Assembly (NCBI GenBank): GCA_030490835.1
Contig: CM059975.1
Coordinates: forward strand, 3,127,579 to 3,191,578
Source of the DNA: Annona cherimola
Lineage: Eukaryota > Streptophyta > Magnoliopsida > Magnoliales > Annonaceae
DNA: 64,000 nucleotides
Direction of reading: 5' to 3'
Shown here one piece after another: positions 43,872-54,891 of this stretch. The translations under genes and the position numbers were made by a program. The notes below the pieces were generated by a model. That model was not told the DNA's origin. It saw only the letters and a program-made list of their open reading frames with translations, and searched no databases. Position 1 is the stretch's first letter. Each line of letters begins with the position of its first letter.

Positions 43872-46800
43872 ATGGCGCTCCTAGCTTGGAATTGCCGTGG
43901 GCTTGGGAACCCACGTGCAATTCGCTGCCTCCTGGATTTGGTCAGGAAACAAGATCCCATTCTCATCTTCCTCAGTGAAACGAAACTTAAAGCACATGAA
44001 ATGGAGGGGATTAGAAGAAAGTTGTGTTTTGAATGCTGCTTTGCGGTGGAACCTGATGCAAGACGAGGGGGTCTTGCTATGTTGTGGAATCATGCCCATC
44101 CTGCTAGCATCATTAGTTACTCCGCTCATCACATCCACGTGGACTTTTTGGGATGGCTTCTCACTGGTTTCTATGGTCATCCAGATGTACATAGACGACA
44201 TGTAAGTTGGAATATGTTGGAGCGCCTGAAGGGCGGGATAGGCTCTCAATGGCTTGTGTTGGGTGATTTTAATGAAGTCATGGGACCTATGGAGTATTTC
44301 AGCCAGAGGACTCGGCCCCAACATCAGATGAACCTTTTTTGTGACACGGTGGACAGTTGTAACCTGTTGGACCTGGGATTCGTTGGCCAGCCTATGACCT
44401 GGCGAAATAACAGGAGGGGCTTCCATCGGGTGGAGGCCAGGCTTGATAGAGGTTTAGCGACACCAGACTGGACATCAGCCTATCCTTTTGCTAAGCTCAT
44501 CCACTTGGCCGCTGCCACATCGGATCACTGTCCTATCCTGCTGAAACTGGACTCTAGGATGAGTAGGCGGAAACCTCTTAGGGAATTCCGTTATGAACTT
44601 TTTTGGGCAAGAGACAAGGCGACCCATGATATTGTCAACAGGATTTGGGCTTCCGCTCCCTCTATCTCTGTTGCACCCTCGGACATCCTTGGGTGGAAAA
44701 TAAAGAAATGCAGCATGGCGTTGTCGAGATGGAACAGATTGAGAAGGGGCAATCTTAGGAGGGATATTGACAAGACCCAAGCTGTGCTTGACTCGCTTAT
44801 GGTCCAGAACCCCTCTGATCAAAGAGATGATGCTATCCGACGGACTAGACTCAGAATTAACAGGTTACTTGATGATGAAGAGCAAGTTTGGCGTGTGCGG
44901 GCTAAAACTCATTGGCTTCATGCTGGCGACAAGAACACGGGCTTCTTCCATCGGGTTGCTTCTAACCGTAGACGCTCCAATTTCATTGAGGGCCTCCGTG
45001 ACCAGAATGGCCAATGGATTCATGACCAGGATTGTATGCTTGAGCTCTCAAGAGACCACTTTCAGCACGTTTTATCCTCTTCGGCACCTCCATCCGCACC
45101 ATGGATTCAGACACTTATTTCTAAGAGCATATCCAACCAGCAAAGGCAAAATCTCACTGCTCCTTTGTCTTTTGCGTAAGTGACTAAAGCTTTGCGTGAT
45201 ATGAGCCCGACTAAGGCTCCCGGCCCGGATGGTATGTCTGCTGGCTTCTATCAGAAGCATTGGAGCACGGTGGGCCAGGAGGTTTTTCGGTGGTGCAAAA
45301 TGTTCATGGATGAGCTGGATCCCGCGATGCAGGCGGCCCATCTTGTGCCAGTCAACGCCACCACATTGATACTGATCCCAAAGAAGGCTGGTGCTCAAGA
45401 GTTATCTCATTTTCGCCCCATAAGCCTGTGCAATGTGGCATATAAGATCCTTACAAAGATTCTTGCGAACAGACTCAAGCTATGCCTTCACGAGGTCATC
45501 AGTGACCACCAGAGCGCCTTTGTGCCGGGCCGCCTTATCTCCGACAACATGTTGGTGGCCTACGAGGCCATTCACTATCTTCGAAAGCGTCATGGCCGGA
45601 AGCGGAACGAAATGGCTATCAAGCTTGACATGTCTAAGGCTTATGACAGAATTGAGTGGGGGTTTCTTCAGCAGTGTATGGCCACCATGAACTTCTGCCC
45701 GCGCTGGATTGATTGGATCTATGCTTGTGTCTCCACTGTTCAATATAGGGTCAATGTCAATGGAGTAAAATCCAGGTACTTTCAACCACAGCGAGGATTA
45801 CGGCAGGGGGACCCGCTTTCTCCCTATCTTTTTATCTTGTGTGCGGAGGGGCTCTCAGCTCTCATTTGTGACGCGGTTGCTCGATCTTGCATCCATGGGA
45901 TCAAAATCAATCCGGGGGGGCCAACCCTTACTCATTTGCTGTTCGCCGACGACGCCATCATATTTCTACGGGCCTCTACTACGGATGTCTCGAACTTTTT
46001 GGATATTCTTCGCCGGTACGCGGTATCTTCTAGACAGGTTGTTAATGTCGACAAAACCGCTGTTTTCTTCAGCTCCAATACCGACGTCGCTTCTCGGCAG
46101 CGGATCAAGGCACTTTTAGGTTCTTCGGGACAGGAAATTCTGAACTATCTGGGTCTCCCGGCTTGGCTTGGGAGGTCTAAACGCTCGATGTTCAATGGTC
46201 TGCGGGAGAGGGTATGGAGGAAAATTCAGGGGTGGAAAGACAGATTACTCTCTTGGGGAGGAAAAGAGACTCTTATTAAGGCGGTGGCTCAGGCAATCCC
46301 AACATACACAATGAGCATTTTCCTACTCCCCAAATCGTTCTCTTTTGATCTGAATGGGTTGCTGAGTAGGTTTTGGTGGGGCGAGAATGGTGATAGACGA
46401 AAGATGAGTTGGGTGGCCTGGCAGGACATGTGCAAGACAAAATTCTTGGGAGGGCTGGGTTTTAGGGACCTTCACACCTTCAATTATGCATTGCTTGCAA
46501 AGCAAGTCTGGCGTCTCAACTCCCCTTCTAACTCTTTATGCTATAGGGTCCTAAAAGCTAAATATTTCCCGAATATGGACATTTGGGGCTGCCATGCTAA
46601 GCCATCTGATTCGTTCACTTGGAGGAGTATTCTGAAGGCCAGGGAGGCGATTCGATTTGGATGCAGATGGCGGATTGGCACTGGTGAGCGGGTCCAGTTC
46701 TTTCATGATCCCTGGACGGTTGCTCCTATTTCTAAGGCGGGGCCTCTTCCGCCATCTATCCCGGACGACGTCAAAGTCAGTTATTTTATCAACGGGACTT

Positions 46801-47945
46801 CTAGGTCATGGATCAAGGAGCGAATCGTGGCAGCTGCGGGGGATGACGGGTGGCGGGCAATATGTCAAATTCCTCTCTCCCCATCTGTCCACGATGACCT
46901 GAGATACTGGATGTTTGAGCCTCATGGGGGTTATTCTGTCAAGTCTGCTTATAGGGTGCTCCGATCGGGATTTGGTCCTTCCCCTCAATCCTCTGCTTTC
47001 AAGGCAATCTGGCGCATAAACCTCCCATCCAAGATCCTTATTTTCTCATGGAGACTTTTTAAGGATAGACTCCCGACTCTTTCCAATCTGCGAAACCGGG
47101 GCATTCATGTTGACCCTTGGTGTCTTTTTTGCAGGGCTGCTATTGAAGATGCAAACCATCTCTTCTCTGAATGTGCTTTTACTCGGGGGATATGTTTGAG
47201 GGCAGCAAGGCACTCCTTGTCTTCTGCCACTGTTGAGGACCTGGTCTTGTCCATGGCGGTTCGATGCAGGCCAAACGACCTTGCATTCTTCTTTCTCTGC
47301 TGCTGGAGGATCTGGTCTTTGCGCAACTCTCTTCGGGTTGATGGTACCATACCATATTTCTCCAAGGTTTGGGGCTGGTGCAAGGCGTATCTTGAGCAAT
47401 ACCGACGAGCCACCCCTCTCACACTTTCTGGCGCCATCGATCGTCCCTTGGTCCCTAGATGGAATTCACCCCCTGATGGATATCTCAAAATGAACGTCGA
47501 TGCCAGGATTATCTATCGGTCTTCGTCTATGGGCTTTGGCGCGGTTATCAGGGACTCACGTGGTGCTTTCATTGCGGCAAAAGGTTGGAGAATGTGTGGT
47601 TCGTTGGACCCTTTACTTTTGGAGGCGCGTGCTTGCCTTCTGGGGGCCCGCTGGGGCATTCAACTCAAGTTGCACAGATTCCAAGTTGAAACGGACTCCC
47701 TCCTCCTTGTTCAGTTCCTCTCTTCTGAGGCCCCTATCTCTTCCCCAGCTGGGGTGATCATTGATGAAATCAGGGCTATCCTTCAATCCTCAAATCTTAT
47801 TTCGGTTCATCATGTTCTTAGACAGGGGAATACGGTGGCGCATGCTTTAGCCGATTTTGTTTCTCTTTCTGTATTGGATCAACAGGAGTGGTGGGACACC
47901 CCCCTCATGTTATTCACGAAAAAATCTGTACAGACATTTTTTTGA
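43872..47945 (+). pseudogene. LINE ORF2: endonuclease-reverse transcriptase-RNase H, one nonsense codon
   Basis: The start is MALLAWNCRGLGNP at 43872, one base after the ORF1 stop. The AP-type endonuclease runs to about 44560, with N of WNCRG, E of SETK, GDFNEV, RLDRGLA and SDHCP. Reverse transcriptase follows (FRPISLCN, KLDMSKAYDRIEW, GLRQGDPLSPYLF, and the catalytic LLFADDAIIF). A zf-RVT-like Cys/His region is near 47050-47190 and an RNase H-like domain near 47490-47870 (MNVDAR, LEARA, VETDS, NTVAHALADF). A single in-frame TAA at 45177-45179 separates the endonuclease from the reverse transcriptase; the frame then stays open to 47945. Without it the product would be 1357 residues. This copy is therefore probably unable to move by itself unless the stop is read through or is a sequence error. 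Confidence 0.92.
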
Positions 47946-48255
47946 CAATGAATTCCTCGGATCACCTTATCCAATCTCCCTCTCAATGCGTTGGGGAGAC
48001 GGGATAAGGTTTTCCTTTTTCTCATCAAAAAAAAAATACAATGGGTGGAGTAGATTATAATTTGATAATCATATAGAACCCATTTCAGCACCACTGCACT
48101 GTAATTACGATGTAGTGGCGGTGCTGCACTTGAATATAACTCTTTAAAATTAATGAAATACTTAATGGGTATATGTGAAAATCTTCGAACATAATAGGTA
48201 TGTTCGTAATTAAGGAAAAATCGAGTAGGTATATTTGAAATTAACCTTTTTTATC

Positions 48256-49980
48256 TATAAATATTGTCCTGCAAGAACATTTACAATTAGCAATGTAAAT
48301 TATTCATTGCAAAAAGTTATCGATGGAGCTTAATTTGATATTTAGACTCACAGCAATTCCTAAAGGCTGGGTCAAATATGACTAACATCATGAGTTGGCA
48401 ATACCCAATTACCCATGATGACCAGGGTCTAGTCAAACTCTAGAAAAATCAACAATCAACATTGAACCAGCTCAATGTTAATTGTTAGGCTAATCATGAA
48501 TTGCAATTGTAAGCACTTGGGTGCATACGCCCATTTTTTATTTTTTTAAAATTTTTTCACAACTGTTAATCTAAGCGTATTTAACATGTGTATTAATTTT
48601 TACCATTTTTGGTAATTTTAGATTTTTTTCAAATTTTTAAAAAACAATGGCATTTTAATAATGACTAAAAATGTCATTGATTTTTTTTAAAAATCCGAAA
48701 AATATCTAAAAATATTAAAAATTAATACACATGTTAAATACACTTAGATTAACCGTTTCATGAAAATTTTTCAAAAAAATAAAAGAAGGTGAAATACACC
48801 CGATTGCATATAACCGGGCTCCGTTAATCATAACCTCAAAATCTTTTCTGTGGATGAGTTATTAGCAATGAAATCAGTTTTGTTGCTAATGCGCAAACTT
48901 CTTGCAGTGTATATACTTATCGTTCATTTTTCCTTTTATAAATTTAATTATTTTCTTTTTATTTACTCTACTATAAACTGGACGGTGCATGATAATATAA
49001 ACAGATGTTGACAAATAAGACTTTTTTGATAATAAAAACATAAGTATGATGACAATAATTATTACTTGAAATTAGTAAAATATAACATTTATCCAAATCT
49101 ACCATACTTACATACTGTTCTGTCCTTTTTTTTTTTTAGGGTTCGGAGATTTTTTTTTTCAAAAAAGAAAGTAAGAAACTGATATGATATGTCAAAAGTA
49201 ATTATTGGAAATAAAGAGAACAAAAATAGAATAGTATCAAAAGTGGTGAAGAAAGCAATGAAATTTTTTTTTTTCTTCATTACCAAACAAACAAAAACAC
49301 TAATGTGGTTCTTGTTTGTCCCTTTGTTTTTTTCTCTCCTTTTCAGGTTATCAAACCAGAGAAAATTAGTTATCATTAATTGACACACAGACTAATCAAA
49401 TGTCAAATTCACTAGATTAAATTTAGCCTGCTGGAAATAAGAATTGATTGAAATGATGATGAAGGCCAATTATGGGTTAAATTAAGAAGAAAATCGATTC
49501 CATGCTTTGGCATGGAGTCTGGACAATTAATATAATTGAAGATGACATTAACATATGAAGTTTGTTTGTTACGGGCGTGGTGAGCGTCTATCCAAGAGGT
49601 CGCCTGTTCATGGGGGGGTGTGGGGGCGGAGGATTAGGTAATTAGATGAGAGTCCTAAACTTAGGTAGTTTGCCTTGTCAAAGCTCGGTCCGAATTGAAC
49701 GGCTCTGGGAGGAAACCCCCAAGCAGCACAAGCTCTTGCCATTTCTCCTCCTTCGAGAAGCCAGGAAAACCTCGTCCTTTCTCCAGGACTTGGGTTTTGC
49801 TGGAATCTCTAAGGCCTCTTCCATCATCCCTTCATCCCAGTCTCTTCCATGTATGTCGTCTCTCCATACCCAAGTCGAAATTTTGAAAAAGTAAATAAAA
49901 TAAAAATTTTGGGGGTGAATATGGAAGCTTTTGTTGTTGAAGCAGAAAAGTAAGGCATTGGGATTGGAAGGAAGGTAGAT
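48256..49980. other. Intergenic region with one fold-back element
   Basis: A diverged fold-back element lies at about 48505-48835 (left 'agcacttgggtgcatacgccc', right 'aaatacacccgattgcatataaccgggctcc'), related to the Mutator-type MITE at 14946-15247. The region 49560-49980, less AT-rich, is the probable promoter and 5' leader of the kinase that starts at 49981. Overlapping open frames at 49646-49894 lie in it and are not convincing genes. Confidence 0.45.
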
Positions 49981-52900
49981 ATGGGCTGCCTTTTTCACTG
50001 TAGAAAGCCCAAGGATAGCTGGAGGAAGTGGTCGATATTGAAGAAGAGCCCGCGAAAGGAAGGGAACACAATCGGCAACTTGGTTGATAATATCAAACCA
50101 AATCCAGGTGGAATTGAAACTTCGTATATCTTGCATGCATGTGTTCGATCAAACGACGGATGAATTGGAATTTCACGTCTTGCATGCACCAAATGCATGC
50201 TACATCTCACCATGCGTAATGGTTTAATGTGCAGAATGATAATGTGGGGACATATCTAACGAGACAATCCTTCTTTTATGTTTGTGATCTGCTAATTCCT
50301 CTCATTTTCCATCTTCATAGACATGGCGTCTAGTTGTATTTTGTTAGGTGTAGATGACGTATCATTTTTTGCAACCACAGATTTTTTTGGCAAAATCCAA
50401 AAAAAATTTTCCGATAGGCGAAAATCCAAAATCTGGTCGCTAGGTCTTTCTTGTAAAAAATTAGTGCAAATAATTTGTGGCATGTATGTTTGCTCGAAAT
50501 TTTTAAAAATTTCATCACAAGGCATACGTATGTAGGCAACAAATAAAAAGTTTGTTGTAAAACCTTAATGGAAGGCCAAAATTTTTTTTTTGTTTTTTAT
50601 ATTTTATAAATGTGCCCCACCTAAGTCTTTTTTATTGTGAAATCTGACGATTTATTGAATTTTTTTAGTCTTTTATTTTAATTAAAGATGCATATTCATA
50701 TTTCGTTTGCATATATGTGCATTCTTATTTTTAAAAAATTAAAATAAAATATCAAATAAATCTTAAAAATGATCAAATTTCACGTTTATAAAAACTAATT
50801 TTTTGACCATATCTTAATCATAAGAAACCAAGTTCTTTGTTGCATGTAATTATTAGATGCAAACGAACTGATTTGTTGCCTATATTCAGTTATGCAAAAT
50901 ATATTTAGTTACATATAATATAATTAGGGGAATTTTTTTGTTTGATAACTATGGTGGTTTTTGATTAAGTGCACTAGGTGCATTAACGTATTTTTTAAAT
51001 TTTTTATAAAATTATTAGTCTCAGTATGTTTAAGATATAAGACAAGTTTTACCATCTTTAGATATTTGTAGATATTTTTAAAATTTTAAAATATGGGATC
51101 ATTTTTAAATGATTAAAATGCACATATTTTTAGAAAATTTAAAAAATATCTACAAATCTTTAAAAATGGTAAAATTTAATAAATATATTAAATACACTTC
51201 AATTAACATTTGTAAAAAAAAATTCAAAAAAATGAATTCTTTCACCGAAGATAAGTGTACCCAGGCGCACAGTATAAGGGGTCCAGTTATGATAGTCTCA
51301 GACAAATGAAATTTCTTGTGGCGTATGCTGACATCCTATAAGGAAAATATGGGGGTCGAGCACAATTGCTCTTCGTTTCTGTGCTTTCTAGCTACATGTT
51401 ACAATGCAGTCAACGATAGGCAAATCTACATGGAATTTTTCAAGCCAAGCCAGAAATAACGGCTTACTGTTTGTTGGACAGAGGAATCCGGCGAGAAGGC
51501 GATAACTAAAGAGATCCTACAAATCAACAATGGGAACATTACAGCCAGAACATTCACGTTCCGCGACTTGGCTATTGCAACCCAAAACTTCAATTCTGAG
51601 TGTCTGATTGGCGAAGGTGGCTTTGGAAGAGTATACAGGGGATACCTTGAAAAACTAGACTTGGTACCGTTGTCTACGCTTCTCTTCTTCATGTTAGATA
51701 CACCCACTGTCAGTACTACATATGGATGCACTTGGATGTAATGGTGAAAAAGTAGCCGAGGTGTAAGCAATTTATCAGTGACTTCCAGAATTCATGGCAA
51801 TGATTCTGATTTCAGGTTGCAAGCAGTACAAGAGAATTTCCATTTTTCCATGTTACTTTTGACTGCTTGATGAGGGCCAAGCAATGAAACACAGCTATTC
51901 CCCACAAGCATTTAACCATATGTCGATTTGGGGTACTGAACACATCTTTTATTGATGGTTACACTTTGATTCTTTTCGTGCAGATTGTGGCAGTTAAACA
52001 ACTCGACAGGAATGGACTGCAAGGGAATAGGGAGTTCATCGTTGAAGTTTTGATGTTAAGCCTACTTCACCATCAAAACCTTGTCAATCTTATAGGATAC
52101 TGCGCTGATGGTGATCAAAGGATTTTGGTATATGAATACATGGCTTCAGGGTCTCTGGAAGATCATCTTTTAGGTATGGTTCCACATGTTTTCAATCTTA
52201 CGTAACTTCCTTTTCATGGTTTTTCGGCTGTTTCATGTGCTAGCTCAGTGCATCTGATGAGGCTGCATAGGCATAGTACGGAGATGCAAGCAACTCTAAT
52301 CATCAGATGTGAAGCTGTATGCCTCAAATGTTGACTGTTGTTGCATTTTCTGTTTGATACTTTGATTTTGGCCATTTGTTTCCATGAGAATGTACTAAGA
52401 ACAAAGTTCAAATTCCCATTAACAGAAAGTGAATAAAATATAGTCTGCCGCACAGTCTATAGACTCCAATTTCTCAGATTTTGATCTGGTGGCAACTGTT
52501 TTTTGCTCGGTTGCCATTTAGATTATCTGATGAATACCATTGAGAAGATATAGTAAGCACAACCACATTATTCATCTCTATGCTGATACTCACAACACGA
52601 AGGGATGTTTTGCAGAACTAACGCCAGGTATAAGACCTCTAAGCTGGAATATGAGGATCAAAATTGCAATAGGTGCAGCAAAAGGTCTTGAATACTTGCA
52701 TGATAAGGCTGACCCACCTGTAATCTACCGCGATTTCAAAGCGTCAAACATCTTGCTCGATGAGGACTTCAATCCAAAGCTCTCAGATTTTGGGCTTGCT
52801 AAACTGGGCCCCACTGGTGATAAGAACTATGTATCTACACGAGTAATGGGCACCTACGGCTACTGTGCACCTGAGTATGCAATGACAGGGCAGCTGACCA

Positions 52901-53750
52901 TGAAGTCTGATGTGTATAGTTTTGGTGTGGTGTTTCTCGAGATCATCACAGGAAGAAGAGCAATTGACACCACAAGACCAAGGAGAGAACAGAATCTTGT
53001 CAGTTGGGTATGTTGAATTATCTGATGCATAGAAAGAAGCTCATTTCTAATACAAACAGATGATCCAGTTCAGGTTTTCATCACAACACATCCTGCAGTG
53101 CGTCTTTTTTACTGATATAGATTCCAACATACGCAAATCGTCGAACTTTTCAGTAGCTAATATCGGACAACCTAACTAGTTGAACAAGATTAGAAAATGA
53201 GACGTCTAGATGTCTTTTGATATAATCTTTCTGCCGTTGTAACATTCTTGGCCAATGGAAGATGATAATGCATAACGCTGATTGCTAAAATGGCCGGTAC
53301 TACTACATTTTTCCCATAGCCATCTATCCACTCTAATGAAATTACCCTTTGTTACCCGCCTTTCAGGCTCTGCCACTGCTGAAAGATCGGCAGAAGTTCA
53401 TGCAGATGGCTGACCCACTGCTTCGAGGGAGGTTCCCAGCCAAGGCTTTATATCAAGCTCTTGCCATTGCTGGAATGTGCCTCCGGGAGGACGCCGGTAC
53501 CCGACCTTTGATCAGTGTTGTCGTCATGGCTCTTGAATACCTCTCATCAAACGATTCAGACGTGGAGGGTAGTTCTACATCAGCTTCTGAGTCCATAAGG
53601 GCACTCTCATCCCCTGCAACATCACCAAGTGCACATGATGGGACTGCTGATAGATCACATTCCCAACCAGAAATCATCTCAGAAGACAAGGTGAGCTTTC
53701 ATGATGGTGACGAACATAGTAGGAAGGAGAGCGGGGGAGCTGGAGAATGA
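49981..53750 (+). CDS. Receptor-like cytoplasmic kinase, RLCK-VII / PBS1-like
   Basis: Five exons: 49981-50107, 51482-51663, 51984-52173, 52616-53007 and 53367-53750. They join in phase to 1275 bases, 424 residues plus stop. The start MGC is a myristoylation/palmitoylation signal, so plasma-membrane anchoring is likely. Kinase landmarks: P-loop GEGGFG (86-91), Lys108 in VAVK, Glu124 in the alpha-C helix, catalytic loop YRDFKASN with Asp206, DFG 224-226, and APE 251-253 preceded by [12 protein letters not shown]. The CVIYRDFK-like 'VIYRDFK' form and GLQGNREF are typical of RLCK-VII, which relays signals from surface immune and developmental receptors by phosphorylation. The tail (after about 370) is Ser/Asp-rich. 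Exon 1 is separated by a 1.37-kb intron that holds fold-back repeats. The donor of intron 2 (gtaccg) is a weak match to consensus. I cannot assign it to a particular PBL number. Confidence 0.92.
50940..51295. repeat. Fold-back element in kinase intron 1
   Basis: The left side reads 'ataactatggtggtttttgattaagtgcactaggtgcatt' and the right side 'gataagtgtacccaggcgcac...ggtccagttatgatagt'. Between them, 'attattagtctcagtatgtttaagatataagacaagttttaccatcttt' pairs loosely with the inverse. Related to 14946-15247 and 48505-48835. Confidence 0.5.
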
Positions 53751-54891
53751 AGAGTGCCAAAAAAGCACAAGAAGAAATCAAATGCAATTAATACAGAAGG
53801 GCTTATTAAGTAAAGAGGCATTGTTTGTTTGGGTGGGTTCTACTTGGATTCCATCGCAATAAATTCAATCAAAATCGCAAAGGAGAACTTGAATTTAGGT
53901 GGATAGTTTTGCTGCATGGTGAAGAACACCTTCTCATCGTGATTCTGCTTAAGTCGTTTTCATTCTTTCAAATTGGATTATCACCATTTGAGTGCAGTAC
54001 AGGGTCCAAGAACCGTGTGATTTGGTATGAGGAGGTTTCCGAGATTAAATCTGCTCATGTTTGGCGGTCCAGCAATGGCTCCAGCACATTTGAAAATGAG
54101 GCTGAGATAAGGAGGAGCCATGGTCTGTATCTATATGAAGCTTCTTTTTTTCTTTTCTTGTTAGAAATACTAATATTGTTTTGGCTGTATTACTAAAATA
54201 GACGAAGAGATCTCAATTTTACCATGCGTTCTGGGTTAGGCTCCATCAACCAAGGGAGTCTGTCTTGCAAAATTCTTAAATTTAGAAAATCTATTCTACA
54301 AATACCCAAAATATAAATGCGAATTTGCAATTATGCAAAATTACAGGGTCTATTTTAAATACCACCCAGGCACCCATGATGAACCCACTGCTGTGAATGA
54401 AATTGGACCCCCTCACCTTCTCCCTCTTGTAAAAAGAAATTTATCTTATTTTATAGGTCGGTTGGCACTGAAATGGATGGATCATCAAAAGGAGGAGTTA
54501 CCATGGAGTTGTAAGCTCTAACAGATATTGCATATTTAATAGGTTTTCGTCTTGCTTTCACTAAATATTCTCGGTTACAATGGCCCCTGCATACCATTGT
54601 CGCCTCAAATTCCTTTTACGTTCTTTCATTTCCTGGACGGCAACAGGCACATGCCTCAGTACACGAATGGAGAAGATCAGTACACGAATGGAGGAGCAGA
54701 CTTCCTCCAGAAAGAAGTAGATTCATAGCCAGGAAACTCCTGGGTTGTTTCTCCATATTTTCCCCCCATCTTTCGTAGCTGTTTAGAATCACAAAGAGAT
54801 GAATATTGATAATCGACCTACAATTGCTCCATTTCAAACAAATGGAGGAACTCTTTCCCATGAGAGTTAACTTTTGCCTAATGTAGAACAG
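53751..54891. other. Convergent 3' intergenic region
   Basis: This lies between the stop of the plus-strand kinase and the stop of the minus-strand methyltransferase. It should hold both 3' untranslated regions. A 16-base direct repeat (cagtacacgaatggag) occurs at 54657 and again about 21 bases on. The open frame at 53825-54196 continues from the kinase 3' side but has no domain and I regard it as untranslated sequence. Confidence 0.5.

Larger units (their letters stand above)
41756..48033 (+). mobile_element. Near-full-length plant L1-type LINE retrotransposon
   Basis: The insert is bounded by a perfect 17-base target-site duplication, aaatacaatgggtggag, at 41739-41755 and 48034-48050. The 3' end has a short A-run just before the right copy. 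It contains an ORF1 with a CCHC knuckle and an ORF2 with endonuclease, reverse transcriptase and RNase H domains, in the normal plant LINE order. Its base composition is clearly more GC-rich than the AT-rich flanks. The perfect duplication and nearly open frames point to a young insertion. The 5' leader before ORF1 is only about 180 bases, so a slight 5' truncation cannot be excluded. Confidence 0.93.
41465..48142. mobile_element. Mutator-type MITE, interrupted by a LINE
   Basis: The left end is gagagttgttccagtgcaac and the right end, reverse-complemented, gagttatattcaagtgcagc. These are imperfect inverted ends. A perfect 9-base direct repeat tttaaaatt flanks the element (41456-41464 and 48143-48151), which is typical of Mutator-like elements. 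Without the LINE the element would be about 383 bases, in two parts at 41465-41755 and 48051-48142. The left part is homologous, inverted, to 14449-14786. It has no coding capacity. Confidence 0.75.
41132..48255. repeat. Outer inverted-repeat element, split by nested insertions
   Basis: The left arm (about 41142-41233) contains cccttaattacaaatatatt and ttttcataaatacccattaa. The right arm (about 48155-48252) holds the inverse of the same strings: ttaatgggtatatgtgaaaa and aataggtatgttcgtaatta. Arm similarity is roughly two thirds to three quarters by eye. Both arms point inward to the MITE at 41465-48142. The pair is best read as the ends of one older fold-back element that received the MITE; two unrelated inverted copies are the alternative. 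Confidence 0.55.

Noticed and set aside
53825..54196. 123-codon open frame downstream of the kinase
   Set aside because: It starts just after the kinase stop, lacks a domain, and is most likely kinase 3' untranslated sequence.
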